NCBI GenBank assembly: GCA_963921825.1
Contig: OY997589.1
Coordinates: 51,268,546-51,332,545, forward strand
Origin: Erodium maritimum
Lineage: Eukaryota > Streptophyta > Magnoliopsida > Geraniales > Geraniaceae
Length of the DNA: 64,000 nucleotides
Reading direction: 5' to 3'
Both the position numbers and the translations under genes were made by a program. Below are positions 35,505-46,900 of the stretch, piece after piece; position 1 is the first letter of the stretch, and every line of letters starts with the position of its first letter. The notes beneath the pieces were generated by a model. It made no database searches and was not told the DNA's origin. It saw only the letters and a list, made by a program, of their open reading frames with translations.

Positions 35505-36070
35505 GTGTCTTGGGTGGCCATGAGAGCCCGTGTTTTGCTGTTGGTGTTTTGGGTTGCCATGAGTGCCCGTGGGGTTGTTGAGCCCGTGAGTTAATGTCGG
35601 TGTGTCTTGGGTGGCCATGAGTGCCCGTGGGGTTGTTGAGCACGTGAGTTACTATTGGTGTGTCTTGGGAGGCCGTGAGTGCCCGTGGGGTTGTTGAGCC
35701 CGTGAGTTACTCTTGGTGTGTCTTCGGTGGCCATGAGTGCCCGTGGGGTTGTTGAGCCCGTGAGTTACTGTTGGTGTGTCTTAGGTGGCCATGAGTGCCC
35801 GTGGGGTTGTTGAGCCCGTGAGTTACTGTTGGTGTGTCTTAGGTGGCCATGGGTGCCTGTGGGGTTGTTGAGCCCGTGAGTTACTGTTGGTGTGTCTTGG
35901 GTGGCCGTGAGTGCCTGTGGGGTTGTTGAGCCCGTGAGTTACTGTTGGTGTGTCTTGGGTGGGCGTGAGTGACCGTGGGGTTGTTGAGCCCGTGAGTTAC
36001 TGTTGGTGTGTCTTGGGAGGCCATGAGGGCCCGTGGGGTTGTTGAACCCTAGTTTTTACCGTCGGAGTCT
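35505..36070. repeat. 58-bp tandem array in family B LTR, about 11 units
   Basis: Homologous to 28492-28850 with more units; most units end GAGTTACTGTTGGT. Unit-to-unit identity is high in the middle, as expected from recent unequal exchange or slippage. Confidence 0.85.
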
Positions 36071-36159
36071 TGAGTGACCATGAGTGCCTGTGGAGTGTTG
36101 AACTGGTCTTGTTATTGTTTGTTGAACCTTGCTTGTGATTGTGATTGCGGATCCCGATA

Positions 36160-36300
36160 GGTTGCGAGCATTCTTTGGCTGGCCTGACCAATTTCGATTC
36201 TCGGCAGGTTGTGAGCATTCTTTGGCTAGCCTGATCCGTGTTCGAGTCTCGGCAGGTTGTGAGAATTCTTTGGCTAGCCTGATCCGTGTTCGTGTCTTTG
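36160..36300. repeat. 48-bp tandem array, about 3 units
   Basis: Units contain TCTCGGCAGGTTGTGAG and CTTTGGCTAGCCTGATCCG. It stands at the place where other family B LTRs have the 43-bp stem-loop array. Confidence 0.7.
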
Positions 36301-36872
36301 AGGGAGGTTACTGAGCAGCTGGTATGCGATCCTTTGTGATCTTGTTTGGTGTGCGATCCTTTGTGATCTTGGGTGTTGTGTGGTGGTCTTTTGAGTCCTT
36401 GGAAGAGGTCGTAATCGTTGTGTTGGGTCTACTTTACGCGTCAGAGTGTTGAGTCAGTCGAGGAAGGTAATAGTGGGTGTGTGTCAGTCGGAGTACTTGG
36501 TTTGGGGATAGTGATCTCCGGTGTTGAGTTGGTTGTTGGTGTTACCGGCATTGTCTGCTAAGTATGCCGTAGTCAGTCTGTTATCCGTGGTGGTGAGCGA
36601 ACGCTCACCCCTAGCTGCTTTTCCTACAGGTACCGGTCGCAGGTTGGACTAGGTGAGCTTCCGAAGCTTGAAGAGCTAGGAGGGGTTTGTTTTGAGTCTA
36701 GCGACGGATACCATACTTTTGTCCATTTGTTGGGACGTATTTTAAGTTGTAAATATTATTTTGTTGAACAAATGGTGATTTTAAAGTGATTTAGTGTAAA
36801 AGGTTTCAAAATGTTTTATTGTTTTTAAAGGTTCACGTCCTGAGTTCGGTTTACTGAAATTGGGGCGTGACA

Positions 36873-37235
36873 ATATGTCCTTCAAGTATCTACTGAAACA
36901 AATAAAATAAAAGAAGTTGAGAATTAAAGCAAGTGCGGCTGAGAAGAACCCAAGAAATGAGGGTAGTATGACGTATACCGGATTTATTCTTCCTCTAACG
37001 GTAAGTAAATATTCTTTAATACAAACACAAATATATTTTTACACACGCTGTCTCTTATGATTTGTATCTTATGTCGTAGGTACTTGCATTTGAATGCTTA
37101 CCATCATTAGCAAGGAAGTTCGCAAAAATTCGTCAAGCATCAATGCCTGGGCAAGACAACCAGAAGAACCAAGATGACATGGCCATGTTCGATGATGTGA
37201 CGAATGTGAATGTGAAGCAAGACAACCAGGATGTG
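36873..37235 (+). pseudogene. DUF1985 gene, part 2 (with probable intron)
   Basis: The frame resumes with GNMSFKYLLKQIK, has a stop, then TYTGFILPLT ending at a GTAAGT at about 36999. It resumes after TCTTATGTCGTAG at 37079 with VLAFECLPSLARKFAKIRQ. The phrase GF(I/P)xxLxVLAxECxPSL is typical of DUF1985 proteins, and the intron has GT and AG ends. The acidic tail is cut by the copia LTR that begins at 37236. Together with part 1 this shows one gene broken by at least two insertions. Confidence 0.7.
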
Positions 37236-39012
37236 TGTTAACCTCAGTGCCCGTAGTCCAATCGTAAATGTCCAATTGTAAATATCATCGTTGGCAGTAT
37301 AATAAAGCGGCTTTTAATATTACGTAAGTGTTGGAGTAATATGTCGTGTGTGTTTCCGATCTATGCCCACCATGCGAATACAACCATAGATCAGGATGGA
37401 TTACACTCGATGAGGTCCCTAGTCAATAGTTTTCGCTGGAAGCGACTAGTATGGAATATGACTCTTGATGGCTTACGTTCTATTGGCCATAGGAAAGGGT
37501 TCCGGAGTCTGATCATAGACATCATGTCCCACCTGATGCTGGACGACCCGACCTGAATATGTTCCATAGATTAAGTCATGAACATATTCAGAGTCGTTTC
37601 TTGTCAGGTATCCTTAGACCGAGGAGTCTATATGATTGCTATGCAGTAAACAACCAAGTTTGACATGAAAGCCCAACGTTGCAAGGTGACTGGTCTTCCA
37701 TAACGGCCATGATTGGCTTGGGGAATGACTGCATGAGTGACATGATAGACGACTAAGGTATTTATCCCTCATACTACGGTATGGGAAAGATATCTGGTTC
37801 ACGGCCGCTTGATCGAGAGTGTCTGACAGGAAAGCATGGCCATGCACATGATACTGGTTATCGTAAGGTCAGTCATCTCATATATCAAGGAACATTTATT
37901 GAGAATAATAACGATGACGACTCTATGCCTTATCTCAATTAGGATATCGGAGATAAAGGGATAATGACAAGGACGGCGGAAAGGTCAGAATCGACAGGGG
38001 GCGAATCGTTATGCAGGGTCCGGCAATACTGAGTCTCGTCTATCGCCATATAAGTAAGATAAAGTAAAGTGGGACTTTAAGTTGATCGTACCGACATCCA
38101 TAGACCTAAGGGTCACACCATAAGTTTGTAACTCGATAAGGGCGCAACGTAGCTTGGCTTGGAGGGAGTCGTGTCGAGAATTTCCATAGTGGATGGGCTA
38201 GCATGATGGGCTCGATATGGGATCTCTTGGAGAGGCCCATGACCGGCCCACATGGGGTAGGCCCAACAAGAACCAAAGGTTAAAGGTTGACTAAGTAGTC
38301 TTGTTAAACTAAGTGGGTTGGACCCACTTTCCACTAATTAATAAACTAGTTTAGTTTATTAAGTCTACCATGCAAACTAGCATGGAAACTTGGTAACTTG
38401 ATGGATATTAAGTGAGATGAACACTTCCACTTAAGTCTACATGCCAGAGGTGTTGGCAAGACACAACATGCAAATAAGAGAAGAAAATTTCAGCAAAATT
38501 GTTCTTCTCTCCCAACCTTAGCAAACTCCTCCAAGAAGCTCCAAGCTCCATTGTTGCATGTTCTTGAGTTTACAAACTCAAGAACTACGTTGGGTTTGAT
38601 TCCTTGAAGGATACGTAGGCGTCCAAGGGTCTCAAGCCATTCAAAGTTTGGTTTTCTTGAACCAATTTGGGGCAAGAAGAGGGTGCTGATTTTCAGCATA
38701 GTTTTGTCCAACCAGTCACTTTCAAGAGCATGATCGAAGGTTTTTCAAAGGTCCGATGAAACTGATTCTTGGAGTGAACGTTCTACTCATATGGGTCTTC
38801 AATGTGACCGAAGGAATTTGAGTTTCAACGGTTCGTTTGTGATATACACGAGCTGCAAGATGAGACACTTGCAAAGGTGATGTACACAAACCTTTGCTGA
38901 ATTTTCAGACTTGTTTTTCATATTTGGTAGATTCATCTCGATTAATTCGTGGTTAATTTTCCGCTGAAATTTTGTTGAAAAGGAACTACCCGGTGAAAGT
39001 CAATGAAAAAAA
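37236..39012 (+). mobile_element. Ty1-copia LTR, plus orientation, right end unclear
   Basis: It starts TGTTAACCTCAGTGCCCGTA, as in the solo LTR at 1648-3334. It follows that LTR through GTGTTGGAGTAATATG, ACCATAGATC and the GGCCGCTTGATCGAGAGTG block, and has the ACGTAGGCGTC block at 38615. The last 400 bp diverge. It abuts a reversed copy of the same LTR family at 39013. No target duplication for ATGTG (37231-37235) was found on the right. Confidence 0.7.
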
Positions 39013-39566
39013 TGTTGGGTCTCGATGGAGGGTATGAACACATACTTGCAGCGGAAATAACTCGAGACCATGCCATAGAACAGTACCAAATATTGGATAC
39101 ACAAGAGAATAAAAAATATGGATGTCTCCTTACCAATTCGTTCAAGAACACCAAAGAAACGATGATCGGCTTGAGTCTCCAAGACGCCTACGTATCCAAT
39201 TGGAATCAAAGCCACGTAGTTCTTCTTTAGATGACTCAAGAACACAACAAGAGGGAGGAAAAATGCCAAACCCGAAATTGTAGTGTGAGAGGGAGAGAAG
39301 TTGTGTTTTTCTTCTTGTCTTGTGATTTGTTGTAGGAAAAAGATGACTTAAACCATCAACAACCATCAAGGACAAGTTAGGTGTGAAGCATGGTGTGAAG
39401 TAAGACAAGTATGGTGCTAAGTATGGCAAGACAAGATGGGTTAGGTGGTGAATCACCAACACCTTAATCCTTGTCTTGCTTACTTAGTACTAATTAATCA
39501 AGACTTGATTAATTAGTTTCATGGGCCTTGGTTGCATGTGACTTTCATGGGGCTCTTGGAACAATA
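39013..39566 (-). mobile_element. Inverted partial copia LTR (last 550 bp)
   Basis: It begins TGTTGGGTCTCGATGGAGGG, the reverse complement of the LTR end at 40884, and follows 40340-40884 backwards nearly base for base, for example CTTGTCTTGCCATACTTAG read reversed. It switches to plus orientation near 39567. Confidence 0.85.
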
Positions 39567-40884
39567 TTCAGTGTCGTACCTTGTCATGTATCCTTAGACG
39601 AAGGAGTCTTTGTGAGCGCTATGCAGTCAACAACTAAGTTTGACCTGAGCCTAACGTTGTCCGTAACAAGGCTTCCATAACGGCCATGATTGGCTTGGGG
39701 ACGGGCTGCATGAGTGACACGAAAGACGGCTAAGGGATTTATCCGTCATACTGAGGTATGGGAAAGATATCGGTTCTCGGCCGCTTGATCGAGAGTTACT
39801 GAAAGAATAGCATGGCCATGCACATGATACTGGGTATCATATATTCAGTCATCTCACATATCAAGGAACATTGATTGAGAATAATAAGGATGACGGCTCT
39901 ATGACTTATCTCAATCAGGATATCAGAGATAAAAGGATAATGACAGGGATGAGGGAAATGTTAGAATCGATTGGTTCGATTCGCTATGTGGTGTCAGGCA
40001 ATACTAAAGTCTCGTTAGCTGCCACTTATATAGGATCAAGTAAAATGGGATTTTACGTTGATCTATCGACATGCATAAACCTAAGGGTCACACCGAAGGA
40101 TGAAACTCATTGACACATTTATGGAGAATGGCCAAAAGAGAGTTGTCTCGGGACATGACCAAAACTGGGTTTTGGGTCATGTGCCCGTAAGTGAATATGA
40201 CATTACAGATCAAGACAAGACTGGAAGTCTTTGGATTGATCGCGTCAGATAATGTTGGACATTTCCGGTATGGAAGGCTTGGAGGCGATGAGCACGTCAC
40301 GGGACCTACCTCGTTGGGAATGGCAATGGGCCATGTTCCAAGTGGCCCATGAAAGGCCCATGCAACCAAGGCCCATGAAACTACTTAATCAAGTCTTGAT
40401 TAATTAGTACTATGTAAGCAAGACAAGGATTAAGGTGTTGGTGATTCACCACCTAACCCATCTTGTCTTGCCATACTTAGCATCATACTTGTCTTACTTC
40501 ACACCATGCTTCACACCTAACTTGTCCTTGATGGTTGTTGGTTGTTTAAGTCATCTTTTTCCTACAACAAATCACAAGACAAGAAGAAAAACACAACTTC
40601 TCTCCCTCTCACACTACAATTTCGGGTTTGGCATTTTTCCTCCTTCTTGTTGTGTTCTTGAGTCATCTAAAGAAGAACTACGTGGCTTTGACTCCAATTG
40701 GATATGTAGGCGTCTTGGAGACTCAAGCCGATCATCGTTTCTTTGGTGTTCTTGAACGAATTGGTAAGGAGACATCCATATTGTTTATTCTCTTGTGTAT
40801 CTGATATTTGGTAGTGTTCTATGGCAAGGTCTCGAGTTATTTCCGCTGCAAGTATGTGTTCATACCCTCCATCGAGACCCAACA
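39567..40884 (+). mobile_element. Ty1-copia 5' LTR, truncated at its start
   Basis: The sequence matches the solo LTR at 1648-3334 (reversed) from the AATATTCAGTGTCGTA block to the end at CGAGACCCAACA. Roughly the first 330 bp of the LTR are missing and the inverted copy stands in their place. It is followed by one base and a primer-binding site, so it is the 5' LTR of the copia element whose gag lies at 42437. Confidence 0.85.
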
Positions 40885-40885
40885 G

Positions 40886-40897
40886 TGGTATCAGAGC
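40886..40897 (+). other. Primer-binding site, initiator tRNA-Met
   Basis: TGGTATCAGAGC, complementary to the 3' end of plant initiator tRNA-Met, one base after the LTR end. It primes minus-strand DNA synthesis in most plant copia elements. Confidence 0.9.
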
Positions 40898-42436
40898 CGT
40901 GCTACCTTCGGGATTCACAAGAGAACTTGCGGTTTTGCTTGCTAGTTTCGGTTTTGCATGTTAATTTGCTAAATTGTTTGATAACATGTTTTAACTTCTT
41001 GTTTATGGGTTTAATGCATGAAAAATGAATTTTTGAAAAGTTTATCAAATCTGGAATTTTTGATTTTTATTTTTATTTTTCGGGTCTCGGGAGCGGGACC
41101 CTCGGGGAGCCGAAACCGGGACCGAATGGGGCTCCATTCGACAGAGATAGGCAAAGCATGACCATTGGATGGTCAATATGCCGAGATAAACCGTTTTATT
41201 AGTCATGACGAGTTTGGAACCGTCTTGATGAACTCAAAAATCAAATGTTCAAAAGTTTCAATTTTGAACGGTTTCGATAAACCGAGTATCAAAAATTTTT
41301 GAAACTTGGCAATTAATTAAAACCGGAAAATCACATGATGTTTGATAACATGCTTGTTTGATAACACGATGTGTGATGTGATGTTGGAATGGTGTACATA
41401 ATAGCCCCGAGTTCGATTTAATTATTTATCGCTTTTCACGGCCTGCGAGTCGTTAGAGTTAGTGTGTAATTATTTTTTCGAGGTGTGGTCGTCGTACCAC
41501 TTATTTGTAATATTTATTAATTCCCGACGTACGAGTCGTGTATTCAATTGTAATATTTTGCTCAAGACGAAGAAAGGGCGAAAAGGTCATTTGGTGGCTT
41601 TTCGTGTATTGACATCGGCTTGGAGTCTATGGAGCTCAAGAAGCTAGTGTTAGTTAGTTTAGGGGGCTATTATGTGCACATTTATCGCTTTATGCTTGAT
41701 TTAGTTTATGCATGTTTAATTCTATGTGTTGGATTAGAATTACATGCTTAACTTAATTTACCGAGCATATCACCTCACATGCAAAGATAAAATTGGTTTT
41801 AATCATTGTTTGTGAGCCCTTAGAATCGTCATTACATTGGATGTAGTTGACGGGTTCGAAGGAAGAATTACATTGGATGTAATTGGAGGCATCATTACAT
41901 TTGGAATGTAGTTGATGTGCTCATCGCATCTAGGATGTGCCAAAATTTTAAAACACAACCAGACAAGTAAAAGCGGGTCATGTCCAATACCTCCCAATTA
42001 TCAACACCTTACTACCTCCCCGTCCTATGGGTGTCGTGCGCATTAGCGGAGCATCCATGGGAAAGCGGGGTAGTAGGTTTGGACGACATATGTGGGCGTC
42101 GTGCGCATTAGCGGAGCACCCACATAGTGACGGGCCATAGTTGAAAATTGGTGGACCCAACTACGATTCTTTGCCTGAGGCTGAGCTAGGGTATCAGATA
42201 GGGTAAGCCGTGTACATGGGTACATAACCTAGCCAAGAGTCACATTGGATGTGATTGGATGGAGTCCTACCTACATAGCTCGATCAAGTGGTGAGCATTA
42301 GTTCAGTTTAATCGGGTGAATCAAGGATCTTGGTTTTAGATTCTAAAGGTTTAGAATCAATTGGTTGGTGTTTGAACTTGATCTTCATAAAATTTATTCA
42401 GTTTACTAATTGAATTTTGTTTTTCGTGTAGATCAA
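40898..42436 (+). other. Copia leader between primer site and gag
   Basis: No gene. Short repeats are present: ATTACATTGGATGTA-type phrases at about 41830-41920, and GTCGTGCGCATTAGCGGAGC twice, near 42030 and 42093. A long leader with such repeats is common in this kind of copia element. Confidence 0.6.
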
Positions 42437-43729
42437 ATGGAAAGTACTTCAGCGAACAATAGTAGTTTGTCACTAAAAACCACTCTTGATATGATCAAGC
42501 TAAGTGGGACAAACTACTTGGACTGGGACAGAAACTTGAGGATAGTCCTCAAATTCGAGCGCAAAGAATATGTCCTAGACCAGGCTATCCCTGAGGAGCC
42601 AACTAATAATGCCACTAGGGCCGTTAAGGATGCATACCAAAAGCACCTTAGCTATTCTATAGATGTGGCATGTATTATGCTAGGCTGCATGGAGTCTGAT
42701 CTCCAAGACCAGTTCATGGAGTACTCTGATGACCCCTATACTATGATGGGGATCATAAAGGGTATGTTCAAGGAAAGGGCACGTATCGTGAGATACAATG
42801 TCCTTAATGAACTTCTCTCCTACAAAATGTCAGTACGAGTCTCCGTGGGTCCTCATGTTCTAAAGATGAAGGGGCATCTCGAACATCTTAATCGACTGGG
42901 TCTTAAGATAGAGAACGAGATGGAAGCGGATGTGGTTCTGCGTTCCCTTCCTCGCTCATATGCTACGTTCGTCATGAACTATCATATGCACGATATGGAC
43001 AAGACCATTTCAGAGTTGCATGGAATGTTGGTAACTGCTGAAAAGAACGTCAAGGATCATGGATCCAAGGATGTTATGATGGTCAGACAGGGAAACGGTT
43101 TCAAGAATAAGGGAACTGTTAGTGGTAAGGGCAAGGCCCCTATGCACTTGGCAGGAAAGATGAGGCATCCGAAGCGTCCTAACCCTCCTAGGACCGGGGA
43201 GTCCTCAAGGAAGGGGAAGGAGGTCGAGAATGTCTGCTTCTACTGTCAGCAGCCTAGTCACTGGAAGAAAGATTGCAGGAAGTTTCTGGATGATCTGAAG
43301 AAGGGCGGTGGGACTGCACCTTCATCAGGTATTTTATTTATAGAGCTAAATCTCATTACTTCCAAAGATTCATGGGTATTGGATACTGGGGCTGAATCTC
43401 ACATTTGTACCAATGTGCAGTGGCTAGAAGGTAGGAGAAGCTTGAAGAAGGACGAGGTGGACCTCAGAGTGGGCAAGAAGACTAGAGTTGTGGCGACTGC
43501 TGTAGGATCCATAAGTATTCTTTTGCCAAGTGGGCTAGTTTTTGTTTTGAACAATGTATATTGTGTACCTACTTTCAGTAGGAATATTGTATCTATTTCT
43601 TTGTTGGACAAGGAAGGATACAATTTTGATGTTGGAAATGGGATTTTCAATATTTTATGGAATGATATATTTTATGCTAGCGCCAAAATGGTTGGAGGAT
43701 TGTACATATTGGATATGGATAACAATTGA
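42437..43729 (+). pseudogene. Ty1-copia gag and protease, truncated before integrase
   Basis: The likely start is the ATG at 42437 (MESTSANNSS), since copia Gags begin this way; an in-frame ATG lies nine codons upstream. Residues about 20-220 are the capsid-like UBN2 region (LSGTNYLDWDRNL, LPRSYATFV). A CCHC zinc knuckle CFYCQQPSHWKKDC lies near residue 278. The aspartic protease motif WVLDTGAESHIC is near residue 318, and the region continues to [11 protein letters not shown], where a TGA ends it. In a full element integrase, reverse transcriptase and RNase H would follow; here a Ty3-gypsy integrase begins within a few bases of the stop. Gag packages the RNA and the protease matures it; this copy is truncated. 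Confidence 0.9.
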
Positions 43730-43731
43730 GT

Positions 43732-44612
43732 CGGTTGTACGTTCGGGAGATCATCCGTCTTCACGGGGTTCTGGTGTCCGTTGTGTTCGATAGGGATCCC
43801 CGTTTCACCTCCAGATTTTGGGAGAGCTTGTAGAGAGCATTGGGGACCGAGGTCTTGCTCAGTATAGCTTATCACCCGCAGACCGACCGTCAATCAGAGC
43901 GCACTATACAGATCTTAGAGGATATGCTGTGAGCATGTGTGTTGGACTTCCGAGGATCATGGGAGGATCACTTACCATTAGCCGAGTTCGCCTACAACAA
44001 CAGTTATCAGGCCAGTATTTGGATGGCACCATTTGAGGCGTTGTATGGTAGGCCGTGCAGATCGCCCGTGTGCTGGGAAGAGGTAGGAGACCGGAGTCTA
44101 CTTGCTCCGGAGCTTGTCCAGGAGACCACCGAGAAGGTTGCGTTGATTCGGGAACGGTTAAAGACCGCGCAGAGTCGACATAAGAGTTACGCGGATAGAC
44201 GACGTCGACCTCTTGAGTCTACAGTTGGTGATCACGTGTTTCTGAGGGTGAGCCCGAAGAAGGGACTCTTACGGTTCAACCGCGGCGGAGGCAAGTTGGC
44301 CCCGCAGTTTATCGGACCTTTTGAGGTTTTGGGCAGAGTTGGAGCCGTTGCTTATCGCCTTGCTTTGCCACCGCAGCTTGGGAACGTTCACAACGTATTC
44401 CACATCTCCCAGCCACGGACCCCTCCCACGTTATCGAATGGATGGACATAGAGGTAGCTGATGATGTTTCGCTTGAGGAGCAGCCAGTCAGGATTTTGGA
44501 TATGCGGGAGAAGGTCTTGCATGGCAAGACTATCCGACTGGTACGGGTGCAGGGGCGGCACCACGGTGCTGAGTCGACCTGGGAGCGCGAGGATCAGGTT
44601 CGCGTGAAGTAG
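43732..44612 (+). pseudogene. Tekay/Del chromovirus integrase, C-terminal half
   Basis: The frame starts [20 protein letters not shown], the integrase core around the second catalytic aspartate. TDRQSERTIQ, with the catalytic glutamate, follows, and then WEDHLPLAEFAYNNSYQASI, PFEALYGRPCRSP and FIGPFEVL. The end has EEQPVRILDMREKVL and STWEREDQVR, the chromodomain-like tail of plant Tekay/Del elements, which is thought to bias insertion to chromatin. In-frame stops lie near 43829 (TAG) and 43930 (TGA), and a frameshift lies near 44430. The polypurine tract and 3' LTR follow directly, so this is the 3' end of a decayed element. Its 5' part is missing and replaced by copia sequence. Confidence 0.9.
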
Positions 44613-44668
44613 CCCAGCCTGTTCGATCCTTGAGTTACTTTTTCTAAAATTCGAGGACGAAATTCTTT

Positions 44669-44682
44669 TAAGGGGGGTAGAT
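44669..44682 (+). other. Polypurine tract of the Tekay element
   Basis: AAGGGGGGTAGAT lies immediately before the LTR start TGTATGAACC and after the GAGGACGAAATTC phrase typical of this lineage. It primes plus-strand synthesis. Confidence 0.85.
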
Positions 44683-45644
44683 TGTATGAACCGCCTCCGG
44701 TCGATCCCGGTCGAACCGGTGAATCCTGGCGAAAGTTAACTTTTTGCCGGAAAAGTAAACTGATGACTTCGGGAGTCATTCGGGACCTTTCCAGGGACCA
44801 AAAAGCTTCGCCGTCGTTACAGTTAGCTTAGTTGGTCCGTTTCCTTTCAAATGACTGTAATTATGGAAAAGTCAACATTCGGCCAAATAGAGACTTTTTA
44901 TCGGCTTGTAATTATGGTAAAGTCAACATTCGGCCAAACATAGACTTGTTATCGGCTAAACCCTATTTAATTAGGCGTGCTGGAATTATTTAAGGACAAG
45001 ATGGTCCCCACTTGAACACTTGTCCATAATGGCTTGGAGGAGAAGAAATGGGTCTCTAATGACCCATTTGTCCTTACTTATGCCTAAGGAAAGGTAAGAG
45101 AAAAGGGGGCAATTTGGACTTTTCTCACCAATAGGTTTTAAGTGCACTTGGGACAACATTTCAGCTCACAAATTCCCTTGGTGGCTGAAAATTGCTAGGA
45201 GGAGAGACGAGTAAGAACACCTTGCTTGGTGAAGAAAGGAGACACCTTTGAGAGATTTCCTTCACCAAATCATCTCCAATTTAGCTCCTCTTCATCCCAT
45301 TCCCATTTTCAAGATAAGTAAACTCTTAAATCCTTCTTTCTATCACATTTGGGTTGTGGGTTTTTATGGGTTTTGCTAGAACTAGATGGGTTTTGCTTCC
45401 ATGGTTGTTTGATGATGCTTTTTGGTGAAGAATATTGAGGTTTAGGTTGATTTTGATTACATTGTTGATACTTTGTTGAAATCCATTAAGGGTAGTGAAG
45501 TTGGGGGGTTTTTGATGACTGTTTTGGAGCTTGATGTTGGTAAAAATGGAGTTTTTGAGGTAGTTTTTCGTAGAAACGAAGTTGGAGAAGAAGGGGTTGG
45601 GGCTGCCCAGATCTGATGCGGAACGAGGCACGGAAGGGGCTTGG

Positions 45645-45780
45645 TTCCGGCCCTCTGAGCGGCACGGAACGGGTCCCAGACTGGCCCTCTGAGCGGCACA
45701 GAACGGGTCCCAGACCGTCCCTCTGAGTGGCACCGTCCGGATCCCAAACCGGCCCTCTGAGCGGCACGGTCCGAGCCTGG
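45645..45780. repeat. 34-bp GC-rich tandem repeat, about 4 units
   Basis: Units of the form GGCCCTCTGAGCGGCACGG then ACGGGTCCCAGAC. It has the same unit length and LTR position as the array at 23924-24080 but a largely different sequence. The minus-strand open frames here are artefacts. Confidence 0.8.
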
Positions 45781-46749
45781 TTCCGGGCCGGTTTCCAGAT
45801 CCGTGGGCTGTCCGAGTTGGGCCTATTTTGGGCCCAATTTAGCTTTTAGCCCAAGGTTTCATCGTTAAGGGTATTTTATGTAGTTTACTATAAAACTGAC
45901 TTCGTTTAGTTATTAATTATAGCATTAATTTGTGATCCAAGACCTTGGACCCGAGCTCGACGGAAGAGGTGACCTTTGGAACCGCGTGAGAAGACGAGGA
46001 GGAAGCTAGCGAGGACGTCAGCTGCTAGGATTGGTTTGGTTTATTCTCGAGGTAGGGAAGAGTAGTAAACTCCACTCTTAATTTAAAGAATGCTAATAGT
46101 ATGCCTATAGGATAATAATAATCGGAAAGGTCCTAGTTTGCATATAGGATGTGATTCACTAGAATAACCGCTTTTAATTATGTTAATAACTAGAAGAGTC
46201 TAGTTTAACCGCTTTCAATTATTGGGAAATTGCCGTGCTGGTAGAATGGCCATGACGAGCCTTAGGATTGATTGTGTTTGTGTTGAATTGTGATCAATGG
46301 TATCAAATGCCGATGCATGTTTCATTCCTTGGATAATACAAGAATCATACTAAACTAGATGAATTGTGATAATTGCAATGTGAATGGTTGATCCGTGTTT
46401 TGATTGATTGAGTGAATGTTTGAATGTGATCATGTAATTGTGCCTTGTGGTATGATCGGGTGAGTGATAGACCGATGGAACATGTTTGGTAAGTCATGTC
46501 GGTAAGCTTGGTTGATAATATGAGTTCTATGTGGCGTGTTGTTGTAAGTTTGTTGGGCTTGGTAAGCCGTGGTTGAACTATGACATTATGATGCGTGTTA
46601 TTCTCTTGATGTGTGTTCCAAGAGGAGTTCTATTCCGGTATGGTACCTACACCGAGGGGGTATGCCGGTGTAGGGTAGTACCTAGTCCGACGGTTTGTGT
46701 TTTGGCACGAGGTGTAGTATTTATGCCTCGAGGGATTTCTGGGAAGAAC

Positions 46750-46900
46750 GATGTGCATTCCGGTATATTGTATTATGTGTTTACCCCGATGTGTGTTCTG
46801 AGAAGATCGATGGTGCATTCCGGTATAGTGTTTACCCCGATGTGTGTTCCGGGAAGACCGATGTGCATTCCGGTATATTGTATTATGTGTTTGCACCGAT
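46750..46900. repeat. 50-60-bp tandem repeat, about 3 units
   Basis: Units contain TGCATTCCGGTATA, GTGTTTACCCCGATGTGTG and GAAGACCGATG. The middle unit is shorter by about 10 bases. Confidence 0.7.

Larger units (their letters stand above)
33705..36872 (+). mobile_element. Tekay/Del-type solo LTR (family B), TSD ATATG
   Basis: A 3168-bp LTR starting TGTAATAACCACTCCCGGTC and ending AAATTGGGGCGTGACA. ATATG lies at 33700-33704 and 36873-36877. Removing the LTR restores the reading frame of the DUF1985 gene across the site, which supports the boundaries. Its interior has the longest 58-bp array in the window and a 48-bp array at 36160-36300. Confidence 0.92.

Noticed and set aside
45326-45767. 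Three overlapping minus-strand frames
   Set aside because: They translate the second 34-bp array in different frames; the LTR explains the sequence.
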